Virus record (IMG/VR): IMGVR_UViG_3300043410_001072
Span: 1-31,752 of that record
From: a virus
Strand: one strand, 5' to 3'
Length of the DNA stretch: 31,752 nucleotides
This document shows, piece by piece, positions 13,156-20,999 of this stretch. How positions within the stretch are numbered: position 1 is the stretch's first letter; each line of letters opens with the position of its first letter. The notes beneath the pieces were generated by a model, which saw only the letters and a list, made by a program, of their open reading frames with translations, was not told the origin of the DNA and did no database searches. A program made the translations under genes and the position numbers.

Positions 13156-13953
13156 TCATTTACTTCCTAGGAATGGTAAAAATATTTTACAAGGGTCAAA
13201 TTCCCACCACTTTCCACTGATTGATGTACCGAAGTCATATTGCTTGGGGTCGTAATGATGATTGTTATGCCATCCTTGCCCCCATCCTAGCAATCCGAAT
13301 ATAACATTATTCTGAGATCGGTCACTGGTCTCAAAGTTCCTATAACCTATTAACATCTTTGTATGGCCGAATATGTTAACTAGATTGTCTTGTAGAAGAG
13401 TCAATCCGGTAGGTAAACAGAAAAGAGCAAGACTTAACTTCCAGTCAACTAACGCTGTTACTAAAGGAACCAACCATAATATTTTCATTTGATGCTCATG
13501 GAACCAAAAATGATTCTTTTTACGCAGAATAGGACCTGCGTATTTTAAACTAAACCCTGGGTTATTCTCTGTTATCTTAGTTGCCCAACCGAAGAATGCA
13601 TGGTATAGACCTTTCGTAGGACTATGCATATCTCGTTCAGTGTCAGAAACATTATGATGATATCCTCTATGTATTGCTGACCAAGTTATACTAGAACCCT
13701 GACCGCTCATTGTGCCGAAGAACAATAATATATTTTCTTTCCACACTGGAAGATTTGGATGCGTATTATGAGAAAAAACTCTATGATATCCTACCGCAAC
13801 TCCCAATCCTGCCGTCAATGCCCACCCAGCAAGGGTAAACCATAAGTAGTATGTAGGAATAATTCCAACAACATATAACACAACCGTAAGTATTCCCAAT
13901 GCAACAAACGGAACGAAGCTAAACCATGAATACTTAGAGATATCTTTAAACAT
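13156..13953 (-). CDS. Membrane acyl desaturase (delta-9 type)
   Basis: A 265-residue integral membrane protein with the three histidine boxes of acyl-CoA/acyl-lipid desaturases: H57-RVFS-H62, H95-RGY-H99-H100 and H229-NN-H232-H233, plus H197 in NIFGH. Four hydrophobic segments (about 12-30, 35-55, 157-170, 173-185) place it in the inner membrane. It would introduce a double bond in host fatty acids using a di-iron centre, probably changing membrane fluidity or supplying an acyl group to the neighbouring GNATs. It has its own TAAATA start signal, which makes it the first gene of a second leftward transcript. Confidence 0.9.
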   Translation of the reverse strand: MFKDISKYSWFSFVPFVALGILTVVLYVVGIIPTYYLWFTLAGWALTAGLGVAVGYHRVFSHNTHPNLPVWKENILLFFGTMSGQGSSITWSAIHRGYHHNVSDTERDMHSPTKGLYHAFFGWATKITENNPGFSLKYAGPILRKKNHFWFHEHQMKILWLVPLVTALVDWKLSLALFCLPTGLTLLQDNLVNIFGHTKMLIGYRNFETSDRSQNNVIFGLLGWGQGWHNNHHYDPKQYDFGTSISGKWWEFDPCKIFLPFLGSK

Positions 13954-13958
13954 AATGA

Positions 13959-13964
13959 TATTTA
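13959..13964 (-). promoter_or_regulatory. TAAATA-N5-ATG late-type element (AATAAATAT)
   Basis: On the minus strand AATAAATAT, CATT and ATG 13953, with no Shine-Dalgarno. It sits at the end of the upstream gene, so the desaturase and the genes after it can be transcribed separately. Confidence 0.6.
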
Positions 13965-14564
13965 TTAGAGCCTACCTGCATGATATAGATTCTCTCTATA
14001 TTTCTGTTTTAAAAAAGTACACCTAACCATTGTGTCAACTGGTAACAGAGTTCTATTGTAAAGTATTTGCCACGGAAGTGAGAACTGGGCCTGGTGGCGA
14101 GATTCAACATAATACTCATCAAAATAATCATATCTCTCGCTAGCCGCTTTGCTAAATGCAAGTCGTCTATAAGTCTTGATGTACTTTGTAGGAAACATGC
14201 TGTAAAATTTAAACCTACCATTCTTCTCGTTATGTTCTAAAACTTTATCAAGGACCTGTTTAATATGTTGTATATTATTACCTGTTGTCCTAATATGGTT
14301 CCAATACCAACTAGCATCTTCGTTTGATTCATAGAACCCAATTGCTGTAGTAATAGTGCCTTGTTCATCCATATACCCATATGCATGATACGATTTCAGA
14401 TCCGTTAGGTACGTTTCCTTAAATGCTTCATAATAAAATTCCTCAAACTTTAATTCAGCACCTACAAAATAATTCTGATCAGTAGGGACTCCCATAAATT
14501 TAGGCAGTTTAAACAAAGGTCGAACACTGCTGGCATGTTCTTTACTTAATTTAAGTACGGTCAT
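13965..14564 (-). CDS. GNAT-like N-acyltransferase
   Basis: A 199-residue protein. The order of elements fits the GNAT fold: an N-terminal helix region, strands AYGYMDEQGTITTAIGFYE (about 61-79) and a helix with IQHIKQVLDKVLEHNEKNG, then FKFYSMFPTKYIKTYRRLAF as the late strand and helix. The usual Q/R-x2-G-x-G/A loop is only loosely kept, so the call rests on layout. Its start shares a 4-base ATGA overlap with the PP-loop gene, so the two are translated as a pair. The substrate is unknown. Confidence 0.6.
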   Translation of the reverse strand: MTVLKLSKEHASSVRPLFKLPKFMGVPTDQNYFVGAELKFEEFYYEAFKETYLTDLKSYHAYGYMDEQGTITTAIGFYESNEDASWYWNHIRTTGNNIQHIKQVLDKVLEHNEKNGRFKFYSMFPTKYIKTYRRLAFSKAASERYDYFDEYYVESRHQAQFSLPWQILYNRTLLPVDTMVRCTFLKQKYRENLYHAGRL

Positions 14565-15478
14565 TTCTTACCTCTTAACATTTTAATAACAGTATTATAT
14601 TCAATACCATCTACACTAGGTTCTAATCTCATAATTTGCTCATTGGCTAATTTTCTATAGGCTTCAAAGTTAAATCCTAGCAACTTTTCATAACCGTGTG
14701 TTTTTTTCCTAACACGAATATCAGGTAGTAGTCTTTTTAGAATGTCGTTTTTACTACTAACCGAAGATAGCTTATAATTAAATTTTGTTGTTACTAACTT
14801 ACGAATACCTTCATCTTCTAAATAATATAACATTAGTTCGGGTGTATAACTAAAATATTCATTAACTAATGGTATGTTGAATTTCTGTGTAAATCGCATG
14901 GCACTGGCATCTTCATTTTCTCTAATGCAATAATACCAGGAACTAGGATCGGTATTAATATTTCTTTTTAGTAACAACTCTCCTCCCATCACCGAGGGCA
15001 ATCCTAACTTTAAAATAGAATTATAGACCACCAGATATGTAACCTGCGTACACTGTAACTGTTTTCCAAATTCACTAGCTTCTCCACTGTAATAAAAATC
15101 TTTAACGTCGAAGTCAACTATTTTTAATGGAACATCTAATTCGTTTGCTAATTCAACAGCTTCGTTAACATCGCTAGCATTATAATCATCTTTAAACTTA
15201 ATAGTGTAACAGGTTGGTTTTATTCCGATTTCTAAAAAATTTCGTAAAACAATTTCGCTGTCTGTTCCACCACTTAGCCATATAGCTGTGTCTTTACCGA
15301 ATTCCTGATATATTAAATCTGCTGTACGTTTTAATTCTTTTGAAAAATTATTTTTCTTATAATACCCTGCGTCAATTCGACCCACTGTTAAATTATATTT
15401 TTCTAAAGAATTTTCTCTCCACCCAAACTCGCGTCCGCCAATTAAATACCGTAAATGATTCTTATGGGTAAAATTCAT
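14561..15478 (-). CDS. PP-loop ATPase (second copy)
   Basis: A 305-residue protein with the PP-loop S69-G-G-T-D-S74 in AIWLSGGTDSEIVLRNFL, followed by the CYTIKFKDD strand and a DVNEAVELANELDVPLKIVDFD helix-strand, the alternating fold of N-type ATP pyrophosphatases. It is shorter than the 13154 protein and also lacks a glutaminase domain. The second half contains VMGGELLL. It overlaps both neighbours by ATGA, fixing it in a four-gene operon. Members of this class amidate, thiolate or ligate carboxylates. The exact reaction is unknown, and it is not clearly QueC. Confidence 0.8.
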   Translation of the reverse strand: MNFTHKNHLRYLIGGREFGWRENSLEKYNLTVGRIDAGYYKKNNFSKELKRTADLIYQEFGKDTAIWLSGGTDSEIVLRNFLEIGIKPTCYTIKFKDDYNASDVNEAVELANELDVPLKIVDFDVKDFYYSGEASEFGKQLQCTQVTYLVVYNSILKLGLPSVMGGELLLKRNINTDPSSWYYCIRENEDASAMRFTQKFNIPLVNEYFSYTPELMLYYLEDEGIRKLVTTKFNYKLSSVSSKNDILKRLLPDIRVRKKTHGYEKLLGFNFEAYRKLANEQIMRLEPSVDGIEYNTVIKMLRGKK

Positions 15479-16068
15479 GTTGTACCTATTCTTAAAAATT
15501 TTTTAAAATAATCAAACTTTGCACCAAGACCGTATGTAATAAGATACCTAGGATTATCGCTCATTGCATTAACAGAATGCCATTCGTGCGTATTCACCAG
15601 ATATCCATAACCGTCTTTTAAAATTGTTTTCGAATGAGTTTTATAAAATTCTTCTCTGGGAATATCAGACGCACCCATGCAGGTGACAGCTTCAGAAGAA
15701 TTCTTAAGCCCTATGTTGATACAGGTTAATCTACCAGCTTCATCTCGATGTATAGGAATATCTCCTTTTGTTCTAATTAAATGAACTCTGTTTATTTCTG
15801 GTTCATATTTTTCAGGGAAGATAGGTCTTAACACATCTGCAACCTTTTTAGACATTTCAGATAGGATAGGATGTTTTCCCGTATGTCTAGAAAAACTAAT
15901 GCTCCCTGTTATCCCACCTTCATTTTTATATTCGATCCAACAGGGATAATCTGGTACTACGGTATTTCCTCCGTACTTATGTATTATAGTTTCTAGTCCT
16001 TCGGCTGCTTCAATGTAAGAAGTAAACTCCTCAGGATCTATTAACCTTCCTAGCTCTAGAATATTCAT
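15475..16068 (-). CDS. 2OG-Fe(II) oxygenase-like protein
   Basis: A 197-residue protein. VHLIRTKGDIPIHRDEAGRL supplies H107-x-D109, and DGYGYLVNTHEWHSVNAM the distal H164 (H161 is possible), with R174 in NPRYLITYGLG. This is the facial triad of a small double-stranded beta-helix oxygenase. It is likely to hydroxylate a small molecule or peptide made by the operon. The gene sits between a GNAT and a PP-loop gene and overlaps each by ATGA, so the group is tightly coupled. Confidence 0.8.
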   Translation of the reverse strand: MNILELGRLIDPEEFTSYIEAAEGLETIIHKYGGNTVVPDYPCWIEYKNEGGITGSISFSRHTGKHPILSEMSKKVADVLRPIFPEKYEPEINRVHLIRTKGDIPIHRDEAGRLTCINIGLKNSSEAVTCMGASDIPREEFYKTHSKTILKDGYGYLVNTHEWHSVNAMSDNPRYLITYGLGAKFDYFKKFLRIGTT

Positions 16069-16580
16069 CTTTTATACTCTGCCACATATTGTTCTGTGTA
16101 ATAAACTATCTTTTTTCCAATAGGAACAAATTTCTTATAAACATCCGGCCAAGGTGTTGATGCTTTACCCTGAGACAACCGTGTTAATGCTTGATAGATG
16201 GTAAAATTATAATCATTACAGGTGATCCATAACCTGTTGTAATTTTCGGTTTCGCTAAACATAACAGGTAGTAAGTACTTAGCCATGTTAAACCTGCCCC
16301 GTAATTCTTTAGGTACAAACGCCCTTGTTAAGATCAATGCAATACCTTCATAGTCGTTCCAGCCAGCACTTCCGAAATATTTTCCATCTTCTTCCATTAC
16401 CAAATAGTTTCCAATCGAATATCTCCCTTCATTGAGGATTCGAAAAAAATTTCCCGGAACAGATTCAAAATCAGGGTGGTAATTTGCTAAAATTGTTTCA
16501 TCAGAAATTTTAGAAAATTCCTTTTTAAGAAGGTTGACTGCAACAGAATTTGACAGATCTTTAACAGAGTGTATAATCAT
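16065..16580 (-). CDS. GNAT-like acetyltransferase, first gene of leftward operon
   Basis: A 171-residue protein. NYLVMEEDGKYFGSAGWNDYEGIALILTRAFVPKELRGRFNMAKYLLPVMF (about 58-108) is the typical GNAT strand-turn-strand-helix order, with RGRFN in the acetyl-CoA pyrophosphate loop. WITCNDYNFTIYQALTRL is the late strand and helix. The start ATG 16580 carries TAAATA five bases upstream and no Shine-Dalgarno. The gene opens the operon GNAT - oxygenase - PP-loop - GNAT. Confidence 0.72.
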   Translation of the reverse strand: MIIHSVKDLSNSVAVNLLKKEFSKISDETILANYHPDFESVPGNFFRILNEGRYSIGNYLVMEEDGKYFGSAGWNDYEGIALILTRAFVPKELRGRFNMAKYLLPVMFSETENYNRLWITCNDYNFTIYQALTRLSQGKASTPWPDVYKKFVPIGKKIVYYTEQYVAEYKR

Positions 16581-16585
16581 TAAAA

Positions 16586-16591
16586 TATTTA
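16586..16591 (-). promoter_or_regulatory. TAAATA-N5-ATG late-type element for the leftward operon
   Basis: On the minus strand AATAAATAT, TTTA and ATG 16580. It touches the palindrome at 16591-16611, which could be an operator. Confidence 0.6.
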
Positions 16592-16611
16592 TTTGGTGTT
16601 TAGTACCAAAT
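16591..16611. promoter_or_regulatory. Palindrome between divergent operons
   Basis: ATTTGGT-GTTTAGT-ACCAAAT: two perfect 7-base arms around 7 bases, in the 68-base gap between the leftward (16580) and rightward (16649) transcripts. Spacing and position suit a dimeric regulator. No regulator gene is recognised nearby, and the sigma70-like elements for 16649 are weak. Confidence 0.5.
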
Positions 16612-16648
16612 TACATTTTTATAAAACTTAGTTTGAATAACTACAGTC

Positions 16649-17671
16649 ATGCCGACACTTCACATCTTAAGCTCTCCTTATAATCCAGTTCATGTTAAGA
16701 GAAGAACAGATCCCTTTTCTATCGCGGTCATAAAGTTTGTTGAGAATATGCAGCCACTTGGTTGGAATTGTATACATTATGGAATAACAGGATGTGAGGT
16801 TCCTTGCGAGACTGTGTTATGCTTAGATGGAATTTACAACGATACAGCCGTTAATATTTCAACATACAATAAAAATGCGGCGCTGGAAATTGAAAAGCGC
16901 AAAGAGCCCGGGGATTTAATTATGTGTTTTCATGGTTGGGAAAATCGTGAGGCCGCAGAACATAATAAAGATTTAACCATTGTTGAGCCCAGCATAGGTT
17001 ACGATACAAAGGCAGTGTTTGCTCCATTTCGAGTATTTGTCAGTTATGCACAGATGCACATGTTCTACGGCGAACGAGGAATGTTAATGACTCCAAGTTG
17101 GTACGATTCTGTTATTCCTAATGCATTTAGTCCAGAAGAGTTTGAATACTCAGAAACTAAAAAAGATTATGTGTTGTACTTTGGTCGTATTGTAGAAAGC
17201 AAAGGTCTGCATATTGCAATACAAGCAACAGAAAAAGCAGGGCAGAAATTAATAATAGCAGGACCCGGTTCATTGTCAGACATTGGTTACCACAATATCC
17301 CAGACCACGTCGAAGTGTTTGGCATTGCAAACGTCGAACAAAGAAAAATACTAATGAGAGATGCTCGTGCTATTATAGGACCTACATATTATGTAGAACC
17401 GTTTGGTAACATGGTTGTGGAGGGTTACTTTTCGGGAACTCCGGCAATCACAACAGACTGGGGCGGTTTCACAGAAACTGTGGTACAGGGCGTAACAGGA
17501 TTTCGATGCAGAGAATTTAAAGACTTTGTCAATGCATTAACAAATATAGATCAAATAAAACCTATCGATTGCAGGAAATGGGCTGAACAGAACTATTCAG
17601 ATGTTGTGGTTCATCAACAATTTGACAGGTATTTAAAAAGAATACAAGCAAGAGATTTTTACAGATCATGA
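16649..17671 (+). CDS. GT4-type glycosyltransferase
   Basis: A 340-residue GT-B-fold protein. The C-terminal nucleotide-sugar half carries VLYFGRIVESKGLHIAIQATEKA, LIIAGPGS, and EPFGNMVVEGYFSGTPAI, whose E-x7-E pair is the family's retaining-transferase mark, followed by DWGGFTETV and GVTGF. The N-terminal half is less conserved, as usual. It would transfer a sugar onto a cytoplasmic acceptor. It starts the rightward group and overlaps the next gene by ATGA. The acceptor is unknown. Confidence 0.88.
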   Translation: MPTLHILSSPYNPVHVKRRTDPFSIAVIKFVENMQPLGWNCIHYGITGCEVPCETVLCLDGIYNDTAVNISTYNKNAALEIEKRKEPGDLIMCFHGWENREAAEHNKDLTIVEPSIGYDTKAVFAPFRVFVSYAQMHMFYGERGMLMTPSWYDSVIPNAFSPEEFEYSETKKDYVLYFGRIVESKGLHIAIQATEKAGQKLIIAGPGSLSDIGYHNIPDHVEVFGIANVEQRKILMRDARAIIGPTYYVEPFGNMVVEGYFSGTPAITTDWGGFTETVVQGVTGFRCREFKDFVNALTNIDQIKPIDCRKWAEQNYSDVVVHQQFDRYLKRIQARDFYRS

Positions 17672-18429
17672 AAACAGCATTCGTTATTTCAAGCGTTATT
17701 GACATAGATAACACACATCCCCTTACCTATAGCAAGACTCGAACACATTTCTCGAGTGAAGAAAGATTAAATCAAACGATTTACAGCATTGCATCTTTAG
17801 ATATGTTAGGGAAAGAAGATGACACCATATTTCTACTCGATGCATCGGAGAACTATGAAAAATACAAAGAAGTTTTAAAGTACCAGAAAAATTTAGTATT
17901 TGTTTCAATTAGAGATGAGTTTCCGGAAATATACCAGACTGTCAGAAGCCATCCTAATAAAAGCTACTGCGAATCATTAATATTGTTTAATTTCTTTAAA
18001 AAATACAGGACGGAATTAGAAGCATATGATTTCTTCTTTAAATTAAGTGGTCGGTATTTCTTAGACGGAAGTTTTAAGTCTAATATTTTAATCGAAGAAA
18101 ACCTAGATAAAATATTTTTTAAAGAATCTCTTAAATTTGAGTGGAGTGATGCATGGAATTATCAAATGGTTGATCGCCGTGCCATACAAGGAGACAACAA
18201 ACTATATCAATACTCTAGTGTATTTCATGGATGGGGCAGAATGAACCTCGATAGGATGGTTGACATATATCGAGTGATTATAGAAATTACAGGCCATCCT
18301 AGTGGTGCAGGCTACGATGTAGAAACACTGCTACATTATTTTACAAGAGTGTATGAAGAAAATATAATCGAAACTGATTGGAAAGTTTATGGTTGGAACG
18401 GAGTGACTGGAATATTTGTAAGGTATTAA
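17668..18429 (+). CDS. Putative glycosyltransferase
   Basis: A 253-residue soluble protein, overlapping the GT4 gene by ATGA. MKTAFVISSVIDID opens with a Rossmann-like strand, TIFLLDAS follows, and FFFKLSGRYFLDG (about 124-136) is the conserved block seen in several viral and bacterial sugar-transferase-like proteins, next to the strand IFFKESLKFEW. There is no clear DxD. The position between two transferase genes and the KLSGRY block point to glycosyl transfer, but the family is not certain. Confidence 0.5.
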   Translation: MKTAFVISSVIDIDNTHPLTYSKTRTHFSSEERLNQTIYSIASLDMLGKEDDTIFLLDASENYEKYKEVLKYQKNLVFVSIRDEFPEIYQTVRSHPNKSYCESLILFNFFKKYRTELEAYDFFFKLSGRYFLDGSFKSNILIEENLDKIFFKESLKFEWSDAWNYQMVDRRAIQGDNKLYQYSSVFHGWGRMNLDRMVDIYRVIIEITGHPSGAGYDVETLLHYFTRVYEENIIETDWKVYGWNGVTGIFVRY

Positions 18430-18430
18430 T

Positions 18431-18979
18431 ATGAATTTAGAACTTTTAATTGTTGATAATTTTTATGAAGATCCGGATGCCGTAAGAGAATATGCATTAA
18501 GACAAGAGTTTGATGTTACGGGAAATTTTCCCGGTGTAAGGACTAAACCGTATCTGCCAGACGATGTTAAGGCAGCTATAGAATATTGGATGAGTTTCGC
18601 TGGACCAGTTACTAATTGGTTTGAAGATTCTGGGTATACTGGATCATTTCAACTGGCAACGGCAGAAGATAGAACATGGATTCATCCTGACCATTTTAAT
18701 AAGTGGGCCGCCGTTTGTTACTTAACTCCTGATGCACCGCATACAGCTGGCACTGGATTATTCAGACACAGGTCTACAGGCGAACATAGAAGAGTAGAAG
18801 GCCTACACGAAGGATATGATCTTACCAAATGGGACTTGTTTGACGTTGTAGGAAACAAGTATAATAGACTTGTAATATATAGAGGTGATCTTTTCCATGC
18901 AAGTTTAAATTATTTTGGCGATAGTAAAGAAAACGGAAGGTTGTTCCAAACATTCTTCTTTGATACAGAGCGTGTATGA
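18431..18979 (+). CDS. 2OG-Fe(II) oxygenase (DUF6445-like)
   Basis: A 182-residue protein. The start VDNFYEDPDAVREYALRQEF and GNFPGVRTK are typical of the DUF6445 type. H85-x-D87 in WIHPDHFNKWAAVCYL, distal H156 in YRGDLFHAS and R170 in NGRLFQTFFF form the 2OG-Fe(II) site. In bacteria such genes often sit among tryptophan halogenase or natural-product genes. Here it stands between glycosyltransferase genes and overlaps the next by ATGA. The substrate is unknown. Confidence 0.8.
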   Translation: MNLELLIVDNFYEDPDAVREYALRQEFDVTGNFPGVRTKPYLPDDVKAAIEYWMSFAGPVTNWFEDSGYTGSFQLATAEDRTWIHPDHFNKWAAVCYLTPDAPHTAGTGLFRHRSTGEHRRVEGLHEGYDLTKWDLFDVVGNKYNRLVIYRGDLFHASLNYFGDSKENGRLFQTFFFDTERV

Positions 18980-19728
18980 CATATAAAATTTGTCAAGTTG
19001 TATTCTCTACAAATAGGTTGGAATATCTAATTCCTACACTAAAGTCTCAGAGTAACTTAAATTTCTACGGATGTGAGGTCCATAAAATTTTTATCGACGA
19101 TTACCCTAAGACAAGAAACGATCTGTTAATCTCAGCATTGGTTAATCTATATGGATACGATGAATTAATCTTGCACAAAGAGAATTTAGGGCTAAGTGCT
19201 ACATGGACTGAATTCTGGAATTTAGTAAAAGATCGCGACTATGATTACATCTTTCATATGGAAGATGATGTAGAGATCCTAGAGCCCGTGTTGGTAACCG
19301 ACCTGATAGAACTGTTAGAACAAGACAATGAAATAAGTCAAGTACAACTAGCAAGGCAAGCATGGTATTTTACAGATATTGATCCTGAAAGTTTAGAAAC
19401 AGACATTGTATATAAAAATTTTAGATACGAAAAAGGGCATAGAATCTTTTCTCCTATGGCAAGTTTATATCCATTATCTATTACAAAGATACCTTATAAA
19501 AATTACTACGAGCACAATCATAATGAAGGAGCAGTTGCAGGTATTCTAGCAAACTACTACGGAAAAACTTCAGCTAAGGTTAAGAATTTTTACGGTAGAA
19601 AAATTATTAATCACATAGGTGACTGGTTTGTGGGTAAAAGAGTCTTACCAAATGAGCCCGGGTATGAACAATTTTCGCACTATGATCCTGATGTAAAATA
19701 TAATTCAAAAGACGGAAGCAAATATTAA
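18976..19728 (+). CDS. GT-A type glycosyltransferase (GT2-like)
   Basis: A 250-residue protein. VVFSTNRLEYLIPTLKSQ is the nucleotide-binding start of GT-A proteins, KENLGLSATWTEFW lies before the metal-binding stretch, and HMEDDVEIL (about 95-103) is the DxD-like motif. A late conserved AVAGILANYYG follows. It would be a retaining or inverting transferase on a glycan or protein. It overlaps both neighbours by one to four bases. Confidence 0.78.
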   Translation: MTYKICQVVFSTNRLEYLIPTLKSQSNLNFYGCEVHKIFIDDYPKTRNDLLISALVNLYGYDELILHKENLGLSATWTEFWNLVKDRDYDYIFHMEDDVEILEPVLVTDLIELLEQDNEISQVQLARQAWYFTDIDPESLETDIVYKNFRYEKGHRIFSPMASLYPLSITKIPYKNYYEHNHNEGAVAGILANYYGKTSAKVKNFYGRKIINHIGDWFVGKRVLPNEPGYEQFSHYDPDVKYNSKDGSKY

Positions 19729-20162
19729 TGAAAGAAAAATTTATTCGATTGTACATGGACTGGGCTAGTCGGGTAGCCGAAATGAGCCACGCACGCCGGT
19801 TACATGTTGGAGCTGTTATTGTCAAAGACGATACGGTTATCAGCTATGGATACAATGGTATGCCGGCAGGCTGGGATAATAATTGTGAAGACGAGTTTAA
19901 ATGGCCTAATGGGCACATTGCACACCTGAAAACAAAGCCAGAAGTCCTGCACGCCGAATCAAATGCGATTGCAAAACTGGCAAGATCTAGCAATAGCGGA
20001 CTTGGAGCAGATTTGTTTATTACTCACAGCCCGTGTCTCGAATGTGCCAAGCTAATTTACCAGTCCGGAATACGAAAAGTGTACTTTGGAGAAGCATATC
20101 GTGACGATTCTGGTATAGATTTCCTAAAAAAATCAAACGTTGAAGTGGTAAAAGTTGACTAA
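19728..20162 (+). CDS. dCMP deaminase
   Basis: A 144-residue protein of the zinc-dependent cytidine/deoxycytidylate deaminase family. LHAESNAIAKLA gives the His zinc ligand and catalytic Glu, and HSPCLECAKLIY the two Cys ligands. The dCMP-type insertion (CEDEFKWPNGHIAHLKTK) lies before them. It turns dCMP into dUMP and feeds dTMP synthesis, as in T4. The start at 19728 overlaps the preceding stop by one base. Its tail encodes VVKVD-stop, whose bases hold TGGTAAAA and TTGACT of the next promoter. Confidence 0.93.
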   Translation: MKEKFIRLYMDWASRVAEMSHARRLHVGAVIVKDDTVISYGYNGMPAGWDNNCEDEFKWPNGHIAHLKTKPEVLHAESNAIAKLARSSNSGLGADLFITHSPCLECAKLIYQSGIRKVYFGEAYRDDSGIDFLKKSNVEVVKVD

Positions 20163-20185
20163 CGCCCATTAAGTATGCATATAAT
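20155..20185 (+). promoter_or_regulatory. Possible sigma70-like promoter
   Basis: TTGACT and TATAAT separated by 19 bases, longer than the usual 17. TGGTAAAA (20146-20153) precedes the -35. It would drive the peptidase at 20230. A weak call because of the spacing. Confidence 0.45.
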
Positions 20186-20229
20186 AGAACTGTTAAAAAC
20201 AGATAACTATGTATACTGAAGGGTGATTT

Positions 20230-20964
20230 ATGACAGCACCAAAGGTAAAGTTTAATTGGTCCGTCCTGGACAGGGAAACTATTTTTAGTTTCATGCACTC
20301 TCTTGCACCGGAAGTTGTTAATCAGAAACTATCCATCACTGATTTCCATAAAAAAATAACAAATCATCTAAAGAAGTTTGTTCCTATTAGATTTAAAAAG
20401 GGATTTAACAATAAAGTCGAGCCAAATCTTTGTTGGGTAGGTGGAACTTATTATAGTGACCGCGATATGGATAAGGCCAAGAGCATTGAAATATTATTCG
20501 AATACCCTGCCTACAGCAAGACTATATGTATTACAGGTAAACGATTTAGAGGAACATGTTATACCATAGCAGATACTCTATTGCACGAAATTATTCACAT
20601 GCGGCAATATAGACGTAGGAAATTTAAAATTCTCCCCGATTACGCAAGTACAGCAGAAAAGACAGAATTAAGACAAGAACAAAGCTATCTAGGTTGCAGT
20701 GATGAAATAGATGCTTACAGTTTCAATATTGCCTGTGAGCTAGTTGACAAATTTGGAAGAAATCAAACAAGAATCATTAATTATCTAAATGAGAATCAAA
20801 AGGGAAAGCGTCGCAGACATAACAGCTGGAGAATGTATTTAAAGGCGTTTCAACACGATCATAACCATCCAATTATTCAACGAGTCAAAAAGAAAATAGT
20901 TCGATATCTAGCGGCTGCAGAAATGGGTCGCCCTTATAGAAATAAAGATTGGATTGATCGTTAA
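20230..20964 (+). CDS. SprT-like zinc metallopeptidase (paralogue)
   Basis: A 244-residue protein with H119-E120-I-I-H123 in LLHEIIHMRQYRRRKF and E159 in CSDEIDAY as the probable third zinc ligand. The HExxHxRQ and E-x-DA pattern matches the shorter peptidase at 5185, though the rest differs. The C-terminal part is basic and helical (KGKRRRHNSW). A DNA-binding or nucleoprotein-processing protease is possible. It has its own predicted promoter and an AGGG ribosome site. Confidence 0.77.
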   Translation: MTAPKVKFNWSVLDRETIFSFMHSLAPEVVNQKLSITDFHKKITNHLKKFVPIRFKKGFNNKVEPNLCWVGGTYYSDRDMDKAKSIEILFEYPAYSKTICITGKRFRGTCYTIADTLLHEIIHMRQYRRRKFKILPDYASTAEKTELRQEQSYLGCSDEIDAYSFNIACELVDKFGRNQTRIINYLNENQKGKRRRHNSWRMYLKAFQHDHNHPIIQRVKKKIVRYLAAAEMGRPYRNKDWIDR

Positions 20965-20993
20965 TTGACAATCAAATGTCATATGTGTTATCT
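20965..20993 (+). promoter_or_regulatory. Sigma70-like promoter with start on the ATG
   Basis: TTGACA, 17 bases, TTATCT. Seven bases beyond the -10 lies A21000, the first base of the next gene's ATG. No Shine-Dalgarno is seen, so a leaderless mRNA is expected. Confidence 0.55.
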
Positions 20994-20999
20994 TAACAT

